Source of the DNA: Phycicoccus avicenniae
GTDB taxonomy: Bacteria; Actinomycetota; Actinomycetes; Actinomycetales; Dermatophilaceae
Direction: 5' to 3'
Length of the DNA: 64,000 nt
Assembly (NCBI RefSeq): GCF_018139485.1
Contig: NZ_JAGSNF010000004.1
Span: 273,332 to 337,331 of the forward strand
Shown: one piece after another, positions 51,478-60,713 of the stretch
Layout of the letters: each line of letters starts with the position of its first letter
How positions within the stretch are numbered: the stretch's first letter is position 1
Translations under genes and position numbers: made by a program
Notes under the pieces: model-generated
Seen by the model: the letters and a program-made list of their open reading frames with translations, nothing else
Databases searched by the model: none
What the model was told of the DNA's origin: nothing

Positions 51478-52054
51478 CGTCCACGCGGACGGGTCGCGTG
51501 CCGACGACCCGGTTCCGGCGACGATCCTCCTCGAGACCGTCGACGAGGAGGGGGTCGCCATCGGGACGATGGAGAAGCTCGCCGCGCACGCCGCACCCGG
51601 CGTCCGGCACCGGGCGTTCTCGCTCTTCCTCCTGGGCGACGACGGACGGGTCCTGCTCCAGCGCCGGGCCGCGGTGAAGTACCACTCGCCGGGCGTGTGG
51701 TCGAACACGTGCTGCGGCCATCCCGCGCCCGGTGGTGACCCCGTCGAGGCGGCCGTGCGCCGCGTCGCCGAGGAGCTCGGCGTCGGCGCCCGAGACGTCG
51801 AGGAGGCCGGCGTCGTCGAGTACCGGCACGAGGACCCGCGGACCGGCCTCGTCGAGCACGAGTGGAACCACACCCTCGTCGGCACGGTCGTCGGCGAGCC
51901 CCACCCCGACCCGGACGAGGTCGACGCGTGGGCGTGGGCCGACGCGGACGCCGTCGCCCGCCACCGGGTGGCCGGTGAGCTGAGCGTCTGGTTCGACGAC
52001 GTCTACGCCACCGCCCGGCCGGTCCTGGCCGCGCGCACCGGCCTCGCCTGGTAG
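51470..52054 (+). CDS. idi: Isopentenyl-diphosphate delta-isomerase, type I
   Basis: A 194-residue Nudix-fold enzyme converting isopentenyl to dimethylallyl diphosphate for isoprenoid synthesis. Active-site Cys is in NTCCGHP and the catalytic Glu in EHEWNHTLVG, with the Nudix-like AVRRVAEELGV helix. GTG start at 51470 is within galM, so translation is coupled. No other isoprenoid gene is near. Confidence 0.93.
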   Translation: MADVHADGSRADDPVPATILLETVDEEGVAIGTMEKLAAHAAPGVRHRAFSLFLLGDDGRVLLQRRAAVKYHSPGVWSNTCCGHPAPGGDPVEAAVRRVAEELGVGARDVEEAGVVEYRHEDPRTGLVEHEWNHTLVGTVVGEPHPDPDEVDAWAWADADAVARHRVAGELSVWFDDVYATARPVLAARTGLAW

Positions 52055-52087
52055 CCGCGGGTCCGGGACGCGTCCGGGCGACGGTCG

Positions 52088-52906
52088 TCAGCTGCGGGAG
52101 ACGACACGCACTCCGAGGGGGACGTCGACGTCCCGCGCGTCGAGCGGCGGGGTGTCGGAGAAGGGCATCTCGTCGGTGCACTGCGACAGGTCGACCGCCC
52201 GCGCGGCGAAGCCCGTGTCTGTGCCGGGTGCGGCCACCTGGACGCCGAGCCCGTCGCGACCGGCCCAGCGCACGGATTCCGCGAGCCGTCGGAAGGCGAC
52301 GAGGCTCGCACCGCCACAGAAGGCGGGAGAGAAGACCGAGGAGCCGTTCGTGGCCTTTCTGACCTCGATGCACGAGATCCCGCACCCGTCGTCACGCAGG
52401 TCCGACCGCACCCGGGCCCGGGCCGACCGGGACGGGTTCGCCGTCCACGGCCCCGCCCACGCGAAGGTGCTCCCGCGGGACCACAGATCCTCGACGACCG
52501 CCTCGAGCACGGCGGGATCGAACCGCACGGTCTCGTGCAGGTGGGTCAGGAGAGCGACGTGCGCCTGCACGAGGAGGGCTCCGCGCTGCTCGGCGGTGAG
52601 GTCGAGGAAGGTGTCGGGTACGGACGCGTTGGCCCAGTACATCCCGTCGATCGGTCGGTCGAGGACGGAGACGACGACCTCGTCGGGTCCGGTCTCCATG
52701 AACCGAGGGCTCTGAAGGAGGACCCGCATCGTCGAGCCGCCGGCGAACAGCTCGGTGGTGGACAGCAGGGCCTCGAGGGACTCGGTGACGCGGCGAGCGC
52801 TCTTGGCGAAGGCGTCCTCGGCGGGACGGAGGTCGTCGCCCCACGGGGTGTGGGGGTGTCCGCCGTAGGGGTAGACCTCGATGCTGTGGAGCCGCCGCGT
52901 CGTCAC
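52088..52906 (-). CDS. Hypothetical protein, unknown family
   Basis: A 272-residue protein from a GTG at 52906 starting VTTRRLHSIEVYPYGGHPHT. It has a helical middle (AQVHVALLTHLHETVRF-like) and three cysteines clustered around DDGCGISCIEV with a further one in FSPAFCGGAS. No signal or membrane segment is visible and I recognise no family. Codon use is normal for this genome, so it is a real gene. It follows the antiporter in the same direction after 53 bases. Confidence 0.75.
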   Translation of the reverse strand: MTTRRLHSIEVYPYGGHPHTPWGDDLRPAEDAFAKSARRVTESLEALLSTTELFAGGSTMRVLLQSPRFMETGPDEVVVSVLDRPIDGMYWANASVPDTFLDLTAEQRGALLVQAHVALLTHLHETVRFDPAVLEAVVEDLWSRGSTFAWAGPWTANPSRSARARVRSDLRDDGCGISCIEVRKATNGSSVFSPAFCGGASLVAFRRLAESVRWAGRDGLGVQVAAPGTDTGFAARAVDLSQCTDEMPFSDTPPLDARDVDVPLGVRVVSRS

Positions 52907-52959
52907 GAGTGCAGTCTGCCCGCGGTCTCCGTCTCGCGCGCCGGTCCGGACGGTCCGGC

Positions 52960-54963
52960 TCAGCGCTGCGGGCCCTCGAAGGTCACGTCGTCGACGAAGC
53001 AATACGCCCAGTGCTCCCCGGGCTCCAGGCTGGTCATGATCGGGTGCCCCTTCTGGTCGTGGTGCGCCCGCGCGTGCTTGCCCGGCGAGGAGTCGCAGCA
53101 GCCGACGTGGCCGCACTGGGTGCACAGCCGCAGGTGGACCCAGTCCATCCCCTCGCGCAGGCACTCGGCGCACCCCTCGGTGCGCGGCAGCACCGGCACC
53201 GAGGCCGAGCTGTGCGCGCACCCGGCGTCCTCGGGAACCGGGACGAAGACGAGACGGGTCGTGTCGACCCACGTCATCGACCCGCGGCCGGGCTGCGGCA
53301 CCTTCGGGCGCGGCATCGACAGCCGGTCCTGGACGGCCTGGAAGAGCCGTCCCCGGCTCACCGCGCGAGGGTCGACGACGTGGTCGACGCCTGCGGTCTG
53401 CAGCTCGACGAGGTCGGCGATCCCGTGGGCGCGGACGACGACGGGCGCCCCGGTGAGGTCGCGCACGACCGTCGCGATGCGGGCCACCTGCTCCGGCTCG
53501 TCCTCGGCGATGACGACGAGCTGGGCCTTGGACACGGCGACCGCCTCGAGGACGCCCTGACGCAGCGAGTCCCCGCTCACGACGGGCAGACCGATCCGCT
53601 CGGCGGCGGCGAGGCCCTCGGGGTTGAGGGTCGTCATGACGGCCTGGACGCCACGGGCGCGCAGGTCGCGGCCGAGCTCGATGGTGTCCTCCCCCCAGCC
53701 GAGCAGGACGACGTGGTCGGACCACTCCCCGTCCTCGACGGGCGCGAGCCCGGTCTCGTCCTCCGGGGTGTCGACCGGGGTCCGGGCGAGCACCCGGTCG
53801 CCGGCGACGGCGAGCAGCGGGGTCGCGACCATGAGGAGCACGGTCGTCGCGACGAGGGCCTGGTAGCCGTCGTCGCCCAGTCCGGCGGGGCTGAGCCCCG
53901 CGCCCTGGCCGACGGTGAGCAGGACGAAGGAGAACTCGCCGACCTGCCCGACGAGCAGCGCCGCGGCGAGCGACTGCCGCCACCCGACGCCGGTCGGCAG
54001 CAGGGCGAGCGTCGTCGTCGCCGCCTTGAGGAGCAGGACGAGGACGGCGAGCCCGAGCACGAGCCCGAGGTTGCCGAGGAGGAAGCCGACGTCGAGGAGC
54101 ATCCCGACGGAGACGAAGAAGACGGCGGAGAAGATGATCTTGAGCGGCAGCACCTCGGAGAGCGCCTGGGTGCTCTGCCGGCTCTCGCTGACGACGAGGC
54201 CCGCGAGGAAGGCCCCGAGCGAGACGCTGACCCCGGCGAGCGCGGTGAGGTAGGCCGTCCCGAGACAGATCGCGATGACGGCGAGGAGGAAGACCTCGGG
54301 CGAGCAGAGTGCGGCGACCCGGTCCAGGACCCGCGGCATGACCCGGCGCGCGACGACGAGGACGACCGCGACGACGGCGACCGCGGTGAGCAGCGCCCGG
54401 ACCAGCGCCCCGCCGCCCCCGGAGGCGTCGGCGGACAGCAGCGGCACGAGGACGACCATCGCGACGACGGCGAGGTCCTGGAAGATGAGGACGGCGAGGG
54501 CGAGCCGGCCGCGGACGGTGTTCGTCTGCCCGCGCTCGCCGAGGATCGTCAGGACGATGGCGGTCGAGGAGAGGGCGACGAGGAAGCCGGTGAACAGGCC
54601 GGTGCGCCAGTCGCCCCCCGCGAGGAGGACGAGCGCGACGGTCACCCCGGTGGCGAGCAGCACCTGCCCGCCACCGCCGAGGACGATCCAGCGCCACACC
54701 CGGGCCAGCCGTTCGAGCGAGAACTCGATGCCGATCGTGAAGAGCAGGAGGATGACGCCGACCTCGGCGGCGGCGTCGACCATCTCTGTCGACGCCACGA
54801 GCCCCAGCTGGGCCGGGCCGATGATGACGCCGGCGAGGAGGAAGCCGACGATCGAGACGACGCGCAGCCGCACGCTGAGGTAGCCGACGACCGCCGCGGC
54901 GACGACGAGGCCCGCGGTGGGGGCCAGGTAGGCGGGGACCTCGGGACCGGCCATGACGAACAT
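52960..54963 (-). CDS. Kef-type cation:proton antiporter with TrkA-N domain fused to a UBP zinc finger
   Basis: A 667-residue three-part protein. Residues about 5-390 form a CPA2 (KefB-like) antiporter with twelve or so segments (SIVGFLLAGVIIGPAQLGLV, GIEFSLERLARVWRWIV, FQDLAVVAMVVLVPLL). About 415-530 is an RCK/TrkA-N nucleotide-binding domain (HVVLLGWGEDTIELGRDLRA). The tail from about 570 is a UBP-type zinc finger: CAECLREG, WVHLRLCTQCGHVGCCDSSP, GKHARAHH and EHWAYCFVDD. UBP fingers bind ubiquitin tails in eukaryotes; in bacteria their role is not settled. Confidence 0.9.
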   Translation of the reverse strand: MFVMAGPEVPAYLAPTAGLVVAAAVVGYLSVRLRVVSIVGFLLAGVIIGPAQLGLVASTEMVDAAAEVGVILLLFTIGIEFSLERLARVWRWIVLGGGGQVLLATGVTVALVLLAGGDWRTGLFTGFLVALSSTAIVLTILGERGQTNTVRGRLALAVLIFQDLAVVAMVVLVPLLSADASGGGGALVRALLTAVAVVAVVLVVARRVMPRVLDRVAALCSPEVFLLAVIAICLGTAYLTALAGVSVSLGAFLAGLVVSESRQSTQALSEVLPLKIIFSAVFFVSVGMLLDVGFLLGNLGLVLGLAVLVLLLKAATTTLALLPTGVGWRQSLAAALLVGQVGEFSFVLLTVGQGAGLSPAGLGDDGYQALVATTVLLMVATPLLAVAGDRVLARTPVDTPEDETGLAPVEDGEWSDHVVLLGWGEDTIELGRDLRARGVQAVMTTLNPEGLAAAERIGLPVVSGDSLRQGVLEAVAVSKAQLVVIAEDEPEQVARIATVVRDLTGAPVVVRAHGIADLVELQTAGVDHVVDPRAVSRGRLFQAVQDRLSMPRPKVPQPGRGSMTWVDTTRLVFVPVPEDAGCAHSSASVPVLPRTEGCAECLREGMDWVHLRLCTQCGHVGCCDSSPGKHARAHHDQKGHPIMTSLEPGEHWAYCFVDDVTFEGPQR

Positions 54964-55100
54964 CGGAGCCTCCTCGGGAGCGGGTGTGAACGCGTGGACG
55001 CTCGCCGCCGCTCGGGAGCAGTCTGCACCGTGGGCGCCCGCAGCGCCTCAACCCGGGGCAGGCCCCGGCTTGTTCCCCCGGGGCCTCGGTCGACCGGGGG

Positions 55101-55517
55101 TCAGGCCCCGACCGGCCCGACCCCCAGCTCGGCGAGCAGGGTGAGGACCCGTCCGCGGATCTCGTCGCGGATCGGCCGGACCGCCTCGACGCCCTGGCCC
55201 GCGGGGTCGTCGAGCACCCAGTCCTCGTAGCGCTTCCCCGGGAAGATCGGGCAGGTGTCGCCGCAGCCCATCGTGATGACGACGTCGGAGGCGCGGACGG
55301 CGTCGGTCGTCAGCACCTTCGGCTGCTCGGCCGCGATGTCGATGCCCTCCTCGGCCATCGCCTCGACGGCCGCCGGGTTGACGTGGTCACCCGGCGCGGA
55401 GCCGGCGGAGCGGACCTCCACGGCTCCGCCGCCGAGGTGGGCGAGGTAGGCGGCGGCCATCTGGGACCGGCCGGCGTTGTGGACGCAGACGAAGAGGACG
55501 GAGGGGCGGTCGGTCAT
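55101..55517 (-). CDS. arsC: Arsenate reductase, LMW-phosphatase type
   Basis: A 138-residue arsenate reductase. The P-loop CVHNAGRSQMA begins at Cys11 and MGCGDTCPIFPGKRYEDWVL holds the further cysteines and the Asp loop (DWVLDDPAGQ). It turns arsenate to arsenite, which the neighbouring Acr3 exports. The start overlaps the end of the acr3 gene by ATGA, so the two are coupled. Confidence 0.9.
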   Translation of the reverse strand: MTDRPSVLFVCVHNAGRSQMAAAYLAHLGGGAVEVRSAGSAPGDHVNPAAVEAMAEEGIDIAAEQPKVLTTDAVRASDVVITMGCGDTCPIFPGKRYEDWVLDDPAGQGVEAVRPIRDEIRGRVLTLLAELGVGPVGA

Positions 55518-56623
55518 CGGGGTGCTTCCGAGGTCGTCGAGCCGGACGGTGAGGTGTCGCGGTAGCGACGGCGGAGCCACAGGCTGACGTAGACGAGGCC
55601 GACGAGGACCGGCACCTCGATGAGCGGGCCGACGACGCCGGCGAGCGCCTGGCCGGACGCGGCGCCGAAGGTGGCGATCGCGACGGCGATGGCGAGCTCG
55701 AAGTTGTTGCCGGCCGCGGTGAACGCAAGCGTCGTCGTCCGCTCGTACGACAGGCGCATGACGTGGCCGAGGAGGAACCCCCCGCCCCACATCGCCGCGA
55801 AGTACACCAGGAGCGGCACCGCGATCCGCACGACGTCGAGCGGGTTGGAGGTCACCGCCTCGCCCTGGAGGGCGAAGAGGACGACGATCGTGAAGAGGAG
55901 CCCGTAGAGCGCCCACGGTCCGACCCGCGGCAGGAACCGCTCCTCGTACCAGGCGCGGCCGCGGGCCCGCTCGCCGAGCCGGCGCGACAGGTACCCGGCG
56001 AGGAGGGGGATACCGAGGAAGACGAGCACCGAGCGGGCGATGTCCCCCGTCGAGGCATCGATGCCGGCCTGCTCCAGGCCGAGCCACCCGGGCAGGACCG
56101 ACAGGTAGAACCAGCCGAGCCCGGCGAACGCGAGCACCTGGAAGACGGAGTTGAGCGCGACGAGGACGGCGGCCGCCTCCCGGTCGCCGCACGCGAGGTC
56201 GTTCCAGATGATGACCATCGCGATGCAGCGGGCGAGCCCGACGATGATCAGCCCGGTGCGGTACTCGGGCAGGTCCGGGAGGAAGATCCAGGCGAGGGCG
56301 AACATGAGCGCCGGGCCGAGCACCCAGTTGAGGACGAGGCTGCCGAGCAGCAGGCGCCGGTCGCCGGTCACCGTGTCGAGCCGGTCGTAGCGGACCTTCG
56401 CCAGGACCGGGTACATCATGACGAGGAGGCCGAGCGCGATGGGCAGCGAGACGCCGTCCACGGTGACGGCGGCGAGCGCGGAGCCGAGGTCCGGGACGAG
56501 CCGGCCGAGGAGCAGGCCGCCGACCATCGCGACGCCGATCCAGACCGGCAGGTAGCGGTCGGTCCGGGAGAGCCGCCCGGCGACGTGCTCGTCGGTGGGC
56601 GGGGCGGGTGCCTCGGTGGCCAC
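55514..56623 (-). CDS. Arsenite efflux permease, Acr3 type
   Basis: A 369-residue membrane carrier with ten segments. Acr3 marks are MMYPVLAKVRYDRLDTVTGD, GLARCIAMVIIWNDLACGDR with the essential Cys, and TLAFTAAGNNFELAIAVAIA. It exports arsenite. GTG start at 56623 after GAGGAG. It is read leftwards from a region shared with the divergent ArsR gene and is followed by arsC. Confidence 0.93.
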   Translation of the reverse strand: MATEAPAPPTDEHVAGRLSRTDRYLPVWIGVAMVGGLLLGRLVPDLGSALAAVTVDGVSLPIALGLLVMMYPVLAKVRYDRLDTVTGDRRLLLGSLVLNWVLGPALMFALAWIFLPDLPEYRTGLIIVGLARCIAMVIIWNDLACGDREAAAVLVALNSVFQVLAFAGLGWFYLSVLPGWLGLEQAGIDASTGDIARSVLVFLGIPLLAGYLSRRLGERARGRAWYEERFLPRVGPWALYGLLFTIVVLFALQGEAVTSNPLDVVRIAVPLLVYFAAMWGGGFLLGHVMRLSYERTTTLAFTAAGNNFELAIAVAIATFGAASGQALAGVVGPLIEVPVLVGLVYVSLWLRRRYRDTSPSGSTTSEAPR

Positions 56624-56637
56624 GGGTCTCCTCGCGG

Positions 56638-56700
56638 TATCAATGGACGTCGATATGTGCCGCCACCATGGCCGACGACATCGGTGTCTGTCAATATGGA
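56638..56700. promoter_or_regulatory. Candidate ArsR operator region
   Basis: The divergent region holds TATCAATGGACGTCGATA (56638-56655), an imperfect palindrome with outer TATC/GATA, and a related TCAATATGGA at 56691-56700. ArsR-family proteins bind AT-rich inverted repeats like these between arsR and the resistance genes. Confidence 0.5.
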
Positions 56701-56734
56701 GGGTGACCCGCCGGGATGAACAGGAGGTGACCTC

Positions 56735-57082
56735 GTGACCGTCGACGTCGCGACGACCGCCGCCGGGGTGAGGACACCCTGCGGCAGCACGGCACCACCC
56801 CCGCTCGCGGGCGACGAGGCCCGGCGCCGCGCCGACCTGCTCAAGGCGCTCGCCGACCCCGTCCGCCTCCAGCTGCTGAGCGTCATCGAGGAGTCCGACG
56901 GGCACGAGGCCTGCGTCTGCGACATGACCGACCGGGTCGACGTCGCCCAGCCGACGGTGAGCCACCACCTCAAGGTCCTCGTCGAGGCCGGGCTGCTGCA
57001 CCGCGAGCGTCGCGGCAGCTGGGCGTGGTTCCGGCTGGACACCGCACGTCTCGCCGAGATCCGCGCCTTCCTGCCCGGTTGA
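56735..57082 (+). CDS. ArsR-family arsenical-responsive repressor
   Basis: A 115-residue winged helix-turn-helix repressor. The recognition region is QPTVSHHLKVLVEAGLLHRE. The inducer site ACVCDMT contains Cys60 and Cys62, the classical ELCVCDL-like As(III) site; Cys16 in the N-terminal extension could be the third ligand. It diverges from the acr3-arsC pair and most likely represses both. GTG start after GGAGGTGA. Confidence 0.9.
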   Translation: MTVDVATTAAGVRTPCGSTAPPPLAGDEARRRADLLKALADPVRLQLLSVIEESDGHEACVCDMTDRVDVAQPTVSHHLKVLVEAGLLHRERRGSWAWFRLDTARLAEIRAFLPG

Positions 57083-57174
57083 CCCGGGTCCGCGGCGGCG
57101 CTGCCGGGGTGAGTCGCGGGACGAGCGGGTAGGCCACCGGGGTCATCGTCCGTCGCCGACCCCCGGAGTCTCCC

Positions 57175-57864
57175 GTGTCCGAGACCGCACCCGCTGTCCC
57201 CACCCGCCCCCGCGCCGTCCTGCTCGACGTCGACGGCACGCTCGTCGACTCCTCCTACGTCCACACCCTCGCGTGGTGGCAGGCGCTGCGCGAGCACGGG
57301 CGCATCGTGCCGATGGCCCGCATCCATCGCGCGATCGGGCTCGGCTCGGACCGCATCGTCGACCACCTGCTCGGCGAGCACCGCAGCGGCGACGACGAGG
57401 CCGTCGTCGCCTCGCACGGCGCGCTCGTCGCCGCGTGGCACGAGCGGATGGTCCCGCTCCCCGGGGCCCGTGACCTGCTGCGCCGGTGCCACGACGAGGG
57501 CCTGACCGTCGTCCTGTCGACCTCCGCCGGGGCCCGCGACGTCGCCGCCCTGCGGGCGGTCCTCGACGCCGACGAGTACGTGGACGCGGTGACGACGAGC
57601 GCCGACGCCGAGCACAGCAAGCCCGCCACCGACATCCTCGAGACCGCGCTCGAGCGGATCGGGGTCCCCGCGACCGAGTGCGTCTTCGTCGGCGACGCCG
57701 TGTGGGACGTCGAGGCCGCGCGACGCATCGCGATGCCGTGCATCGGCCTCGAGTGCGGCGGGACGAGCGCCCACGAGCTGCGCGAGGCCGGCGCCGTCGG
57801 GACGTACGCGACCCCGAGCGACCTCGTCGCGCACTGGCAGGACTCGGCGCTCGCCGGCAGCTGA
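57175..57864 (+). CDS. HAD-superfamily phosphatase (beta-phosphoglucomutase/Gph type)
   Basis: A 229-residue hydrolase. Motif I is LLDVDGTLVDSS with the nucleophile Asp, motif II STSAG, motif III with the Lys in SKPATDI, and motif IV CVFVGDAVWDVEAARR. The cap is the small helical type (after DSSYVHTLAWWQALREHG), so phosphoglycolate or sugar phosphates are typical substrates. GTG start. Confidence 0.87.
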   Translation: MSETAPAVPTRPRAVLLDVDGTLVDSSYVHTLAWWQALREHGRIVPMARIHRAIGLGSDRIVDHLLGEHRSGDDEAVVASHGALVAAWHERMVPLPGARDLLRRCHDEGLTVVLSTSAGARDVAALRAVLDADEYVDAVTTSADAEHSKPATDILETALERIGVPATECVFVGDAVWDVEAARRIAMPCIGLECGGTSAHELREAGAVGTYATPSDLVAHWQDSALAGS

Positions 57865-57914
57865 CGACGGTGCGCCGGCCTCCGACCGACTCGAGGCCCG
57901 CCACCCGCACGGCA

Positions 57915-57947
57915 CGAGGCCCGGCCCCCTCCGGGTGCCGGGCCTCG
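57915..57947. terminator. Bidirectional terminator between HAD and protease genes
   Basis: Perfect 11-base arms CGAGGCCCGGC (57915-57925) and GCCGGGCCTCG (57937-57947) with an 11-base loop. It is between two convergent genes, so it can serve both. Confidence 0.7.
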
Positions 57948-57996
57948 CCGCTCGGTCGGCCCGCGGGTCAGCGTCGTCGGGCCGGTGGAGGGCGCG

Positions 57997-58896
57997 TCAG
58001 GACGAGGCGGCCGTCGTGTAGACGTCCTCCTCGACGGAGCCGAAGTACGGCCCGTACATGACGTCGGTCTCCCCGCGGTAGCCGAAGGAGTTCACCGAGT
58101 TCAGGGTCCCGTCGGTGATCCAGCCTCCGCCGGAGGACCCGCCGGTCATGCTGCACGGCAGGCGGTGGTCCGTCGTCCCACGGGTGTCGACCCCGGCCGT
58201 CCCCGAGCACTGCCACAGGTCCTGGCCGTCGTAGGGGCTCGCCGCCGGGTAGCCGTAGGCCTCGAAGGTGCGGTTGTAGCCGAGGTCGAAGCCGATCGGG
58301 TAGGACCCGACGACATCGGTGAGGCTCTGGCCGGAGGCGTTCTCGTTCATGACCGCGAAGCCGACGTCGTGGTTGTAGTCGCCGCTGTTCGCCCAGGCGG
58401 ACGGCGTGAGCAGCGTCTCCGCGGTCCAGGTGCCGTAGGGGCGGCTGTCGTTGTCGTACGCGGGCACGAAGGCGAAGTTCGTCGCGTAGGCGCCGGGGCC
58501 CTCGTTCAGGCAGTGGCCGGCCGTCGTCACGACGTCGCCGTTCGCGCTGTCGGTGGCGGTGCCGGAGCACACGTAGTTCGAGCCGCCGAGGGTGAAGAAG
58601 ACCTTGCCGAGCTCCGGCTGGACCGGGACCTGGACGGCCTCCGCGGCGGCGGCCTTCACCGGCTTGCCCTTGGCCGGGTCGACCTTCTGGCCACGGGGCG
58701 TCGCGTTCTTCATCCGCTCGGGCGTCCAGTAGTCGACGACGGCCTGCTGCTGGTCGACGGTGCGGGCGGCGGCGTGGCTGGCGACACCGTCCGGCGCGTT
58801 GCCGGGGGCGGCAGCGCTCGTCGGGGTGGCGACGAGCGCGAGGGCCAGGGCCGTGGCGCCGGTGAGGGCGCCGACGGCGGAACGAGGGGTGCGCAT
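57997..58896 (-). CDS. Secreted trypsin-fold serine protease (V8/glutamyl endopeptidase-like)
   Basis: A 299-residue exported enzyme. The signal peptide is LTGATALALALVATPTSAAA; a pro-region of about 70 residues follows. The catalytic triad is visible: His in VTTAGHC, Asp in YNHDVGFAVM, Ser in MTGGSSGGGW. Paired cysteines flank His and Ser. It is an extracellular protease, probably processed to the active form. The start is the ATG at 58896. Confidence 0.9.
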   Translation of the reverse strand: MRTPRSAVGALTGATALALALVATPTSAAAPGNAPDGVASHAAARTVDQQQAVVDYWTPERMKNATPRGQKVDPAKGKPVKAAAAEAVQVPVQPELGKVFFTLGGSNYVCSGTATDSANGDVVTTAGHCLNEGPGAYATNFAFVPAYDNDSRPYGTWTAETLLTPSAWANSGDYNHDVGFAVMNENASGQSLTDVVGSYPIGFDLGYNRTFEAYGYPAASPYDGQDLWQCSGTAGVDTRGTTDHRLPCSMTGGSSGGGWITDGTLNSVNSFGYRGETDVMYGPYFGSVEEDVYTTAASS

Positions 58897-59059
58897 GGGT
58901 GCGGTCCTTCGGTCGGGGACGGGGTCGTCGGCGGCGCGGTGTGGCACGCCGTCGACGTGCTGCCCGACGCTAGGCGCGCCTCGGTAAGGCCCGGGTCAAA
59001 CGGGTCTCCGAGGTCGCCCAAGTCTTCGTCAAGTCCGCCGGGGATGGTCCACTGGGGCG

Positions 59060-59449
59060 ATGCAGGAGCGACCCGACCCCGACGTGGACGTCCTCGTCGT
59101 CGACGGCGCGAACGTCGTCGGGGCCCGTCCCGACGGCTGGTGGCGCGATCGCGCGGGCGCCGCGGCGCGCCTCCACGACCGGCTGGTGGGCAGCGACCTC
59201 GCCCCCACGGTCGTGCTCGTCCTCGAGGGGGCGGCCCGGTCCGGTGTCGTCGCGGGGCGGTCGGGGTCGGTGGTCGTCGTCCACGCCCCGGGGAGCGGGG
59301 ACGACACGGTGGTCGACGAGGCGTCGGCCGCCGCCGAGGGCGGGACGGTCCTCGTCGTCACCGCCGACCGGGGCCTCACCGCCCGGGTGCACGAGGCCGG
59401 CGCCGAGGTCGTCGGCCCGGGGTGGCTGTTGGACCGGACGTCCCGGTGA
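59060..59449 (+). CDS. NYN-domain (PIN-like) putative ribonuclease
   Basis: A 129-residue protein. VLVVDGANVVGARPDGWWRD at the start and later GSGDDTVVDEASAAAEGGTV and VVTADRGL contain the spaced acidic residues of the NYN/PIN nuclease fold. Only this domain is present. Its RNA target is unknown. It ends convergent with the aminotransferase gene. Confidence 0.78.
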   Translation: MQERPDPDVDVLVVDGANVVGARPDGWWRDRAGAAARLHDRLVGSDLAPTVVLVLEGAARSGVVAGRSGSVVVVHAPGSGDDTVVDEASAAAEGGTVLVVTADRGLTARVHEAGAEVVGPGWLLDRTSR

Positions 59450-59459
59450 CCGCGGGTGC

Positions 59460-60572
59460 TCAGGCCGCGGCGGCCCGGGACAGCGCGGACCGCAGCACCC
59501 CGACGCCGCGCTCGACGTCCTCGCGCCGCACGTAGGGCGCGACGGACAGCCGCAGCACCGGCCCCTCGTCGGTGGCCCCGCACCACAGGTCGACGTCGTG
59601 CGCGTGCAGGGTCCGCAGGAGGGCCTCCGGCTCGACGTCCGGCAGCCGCACCGACACCATCGCCGGCGAGCGCGGAGCCGCCGCGAGGGTGCGGACGCCG
59701 GGCACCTCGAGGAGCAGCTCCTCGCCGAGCCGGGTGAGGTCGTGCCAGTGCTCGTGGAGGCCGTCGGTCTCGAGGTCGCGCTGGTAGCCCACGGCCTCGG
59801 GCCCGACGAGGTGGCCGATGACGTCGTCGGTGCCGGCCCAGGAGAAGCGGGACGGCAGGTCGTCGGACTCGGCGTACCAGCTGGTGACGACGGGTCGGAG
59901 GTCGTCGACCTCGTCCGGCGGCGCGACGAGGAAGCCGGTGCCCTTGGGCATGTGCATCCACTTGTGCAGCGTGAGGCAGGTGAAGACGCCGGGACGGGCG
60001 GCGGGCACCGGCAGCATCCCCGCGGTGTGGGCGCCGTCGACGATCGTCGTGACCCCTGTGCCGGACAGCGCCTCCGCGACGGCGTCGACGTCGTTGACCT
60101 GCGACCACGGGCTCGTCACGTGGCTGAGGACGACCGCCCGGGTCCGCGGGCCCACGGCGCCGAGCAGCCGGTCGACGAGCCCCTCGAACCGGCCGTCGAC
60201 GGTCTCGACGTCGACCCCCCGCCGGGCGAGCATCCGCATGAGGACGACCGTCGCCTCGTACTCGCGGCTCGTCGTCAGGACGTGGTCGCCCTCGCGCAGG
60301 CCGAGGTGGTCGACGACGGTCTGCATCGCCGTCGTCGAGTTGCGTACGAAGACCCCGCGCGGCCTGGCGATGCCGAGGTGGTCGCACACCCGTACCCTCG
60401 ACCGCTCGAGGAGGGGGAACATCCGCTCGTGGTAGAAGGCGGGGAAGTCCGCCTCGGCCTCGGCCCGCAGGCTCCGCGCGGCGCGCAGTACCGGCTCCGG
60501 GGTGGCGCCGAACGACCCGTGGTTGAGGAACAGCTTGCCCGCGAGCAGCGCGTAGTCGTCCCGTCGGTCCAT
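59460..60572 (-). CDS. Class V aminotransferase (isopenicillin-N epimerase-like)
   Basis: A 370-residue PLP enzyme. FLNHGSFGATPEPVL at the start, SHVTSPWSQVNDVDAVAEAL, IVDGAHTAGMLP with the cofactor Asp, and the Schiff-base Lys in TLHKWMHMPKGTG near residue 208 are typical. It could be an epimerase or a cysteine desulfurase-like lyase; the substrate is unknown. Confidence 0.88.
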   Translation of the reverse strand: MDRRDDYALLAGKLFLNHGSFGATPEPVLRAARSLRAEAEADFPAFYHERMFPLLERSRVRVCDHLGIARPRGVFVRNSTTAMQTVVDHLGLREGDHVLTTSREYEATVVLMRMLARRGVDVETVDGRFEGLVDRLLGAVGPRTRAVVLSHVTSPWSQVNDVDAVAEALSGTGVTTIVDGAHTAGMLPVPAARPGVFTCLTLHKWMHMPKGTGFLVAPPDEVDDLRPVVTSWYAESDDLPSRFSWAGTDDVIGHLVGPEAVGYQRDLETDGLHEHWHDLTRLGEELLLEVPGVRTLAAAPRSPAMVSVRLPDVEPEALLRTLHAHDVDLWCGATDEGPVLRLSVAPYVRREDVERGVGVLRSALSRAAAA

Positions 60573-60713
60573 GGCTCACATCCTGCCCCCGGGACGCCTC
60601 GTCGGCGCGGCGAGGCGTCCTGGGAGTCGCCACCGAGGTTCCTGACCGGGCGCTGGACGGTCGGGAGCGTCGCCGTCCGGAATACCGCGGACGACGACCG
60701 TGCTGGACCGACC

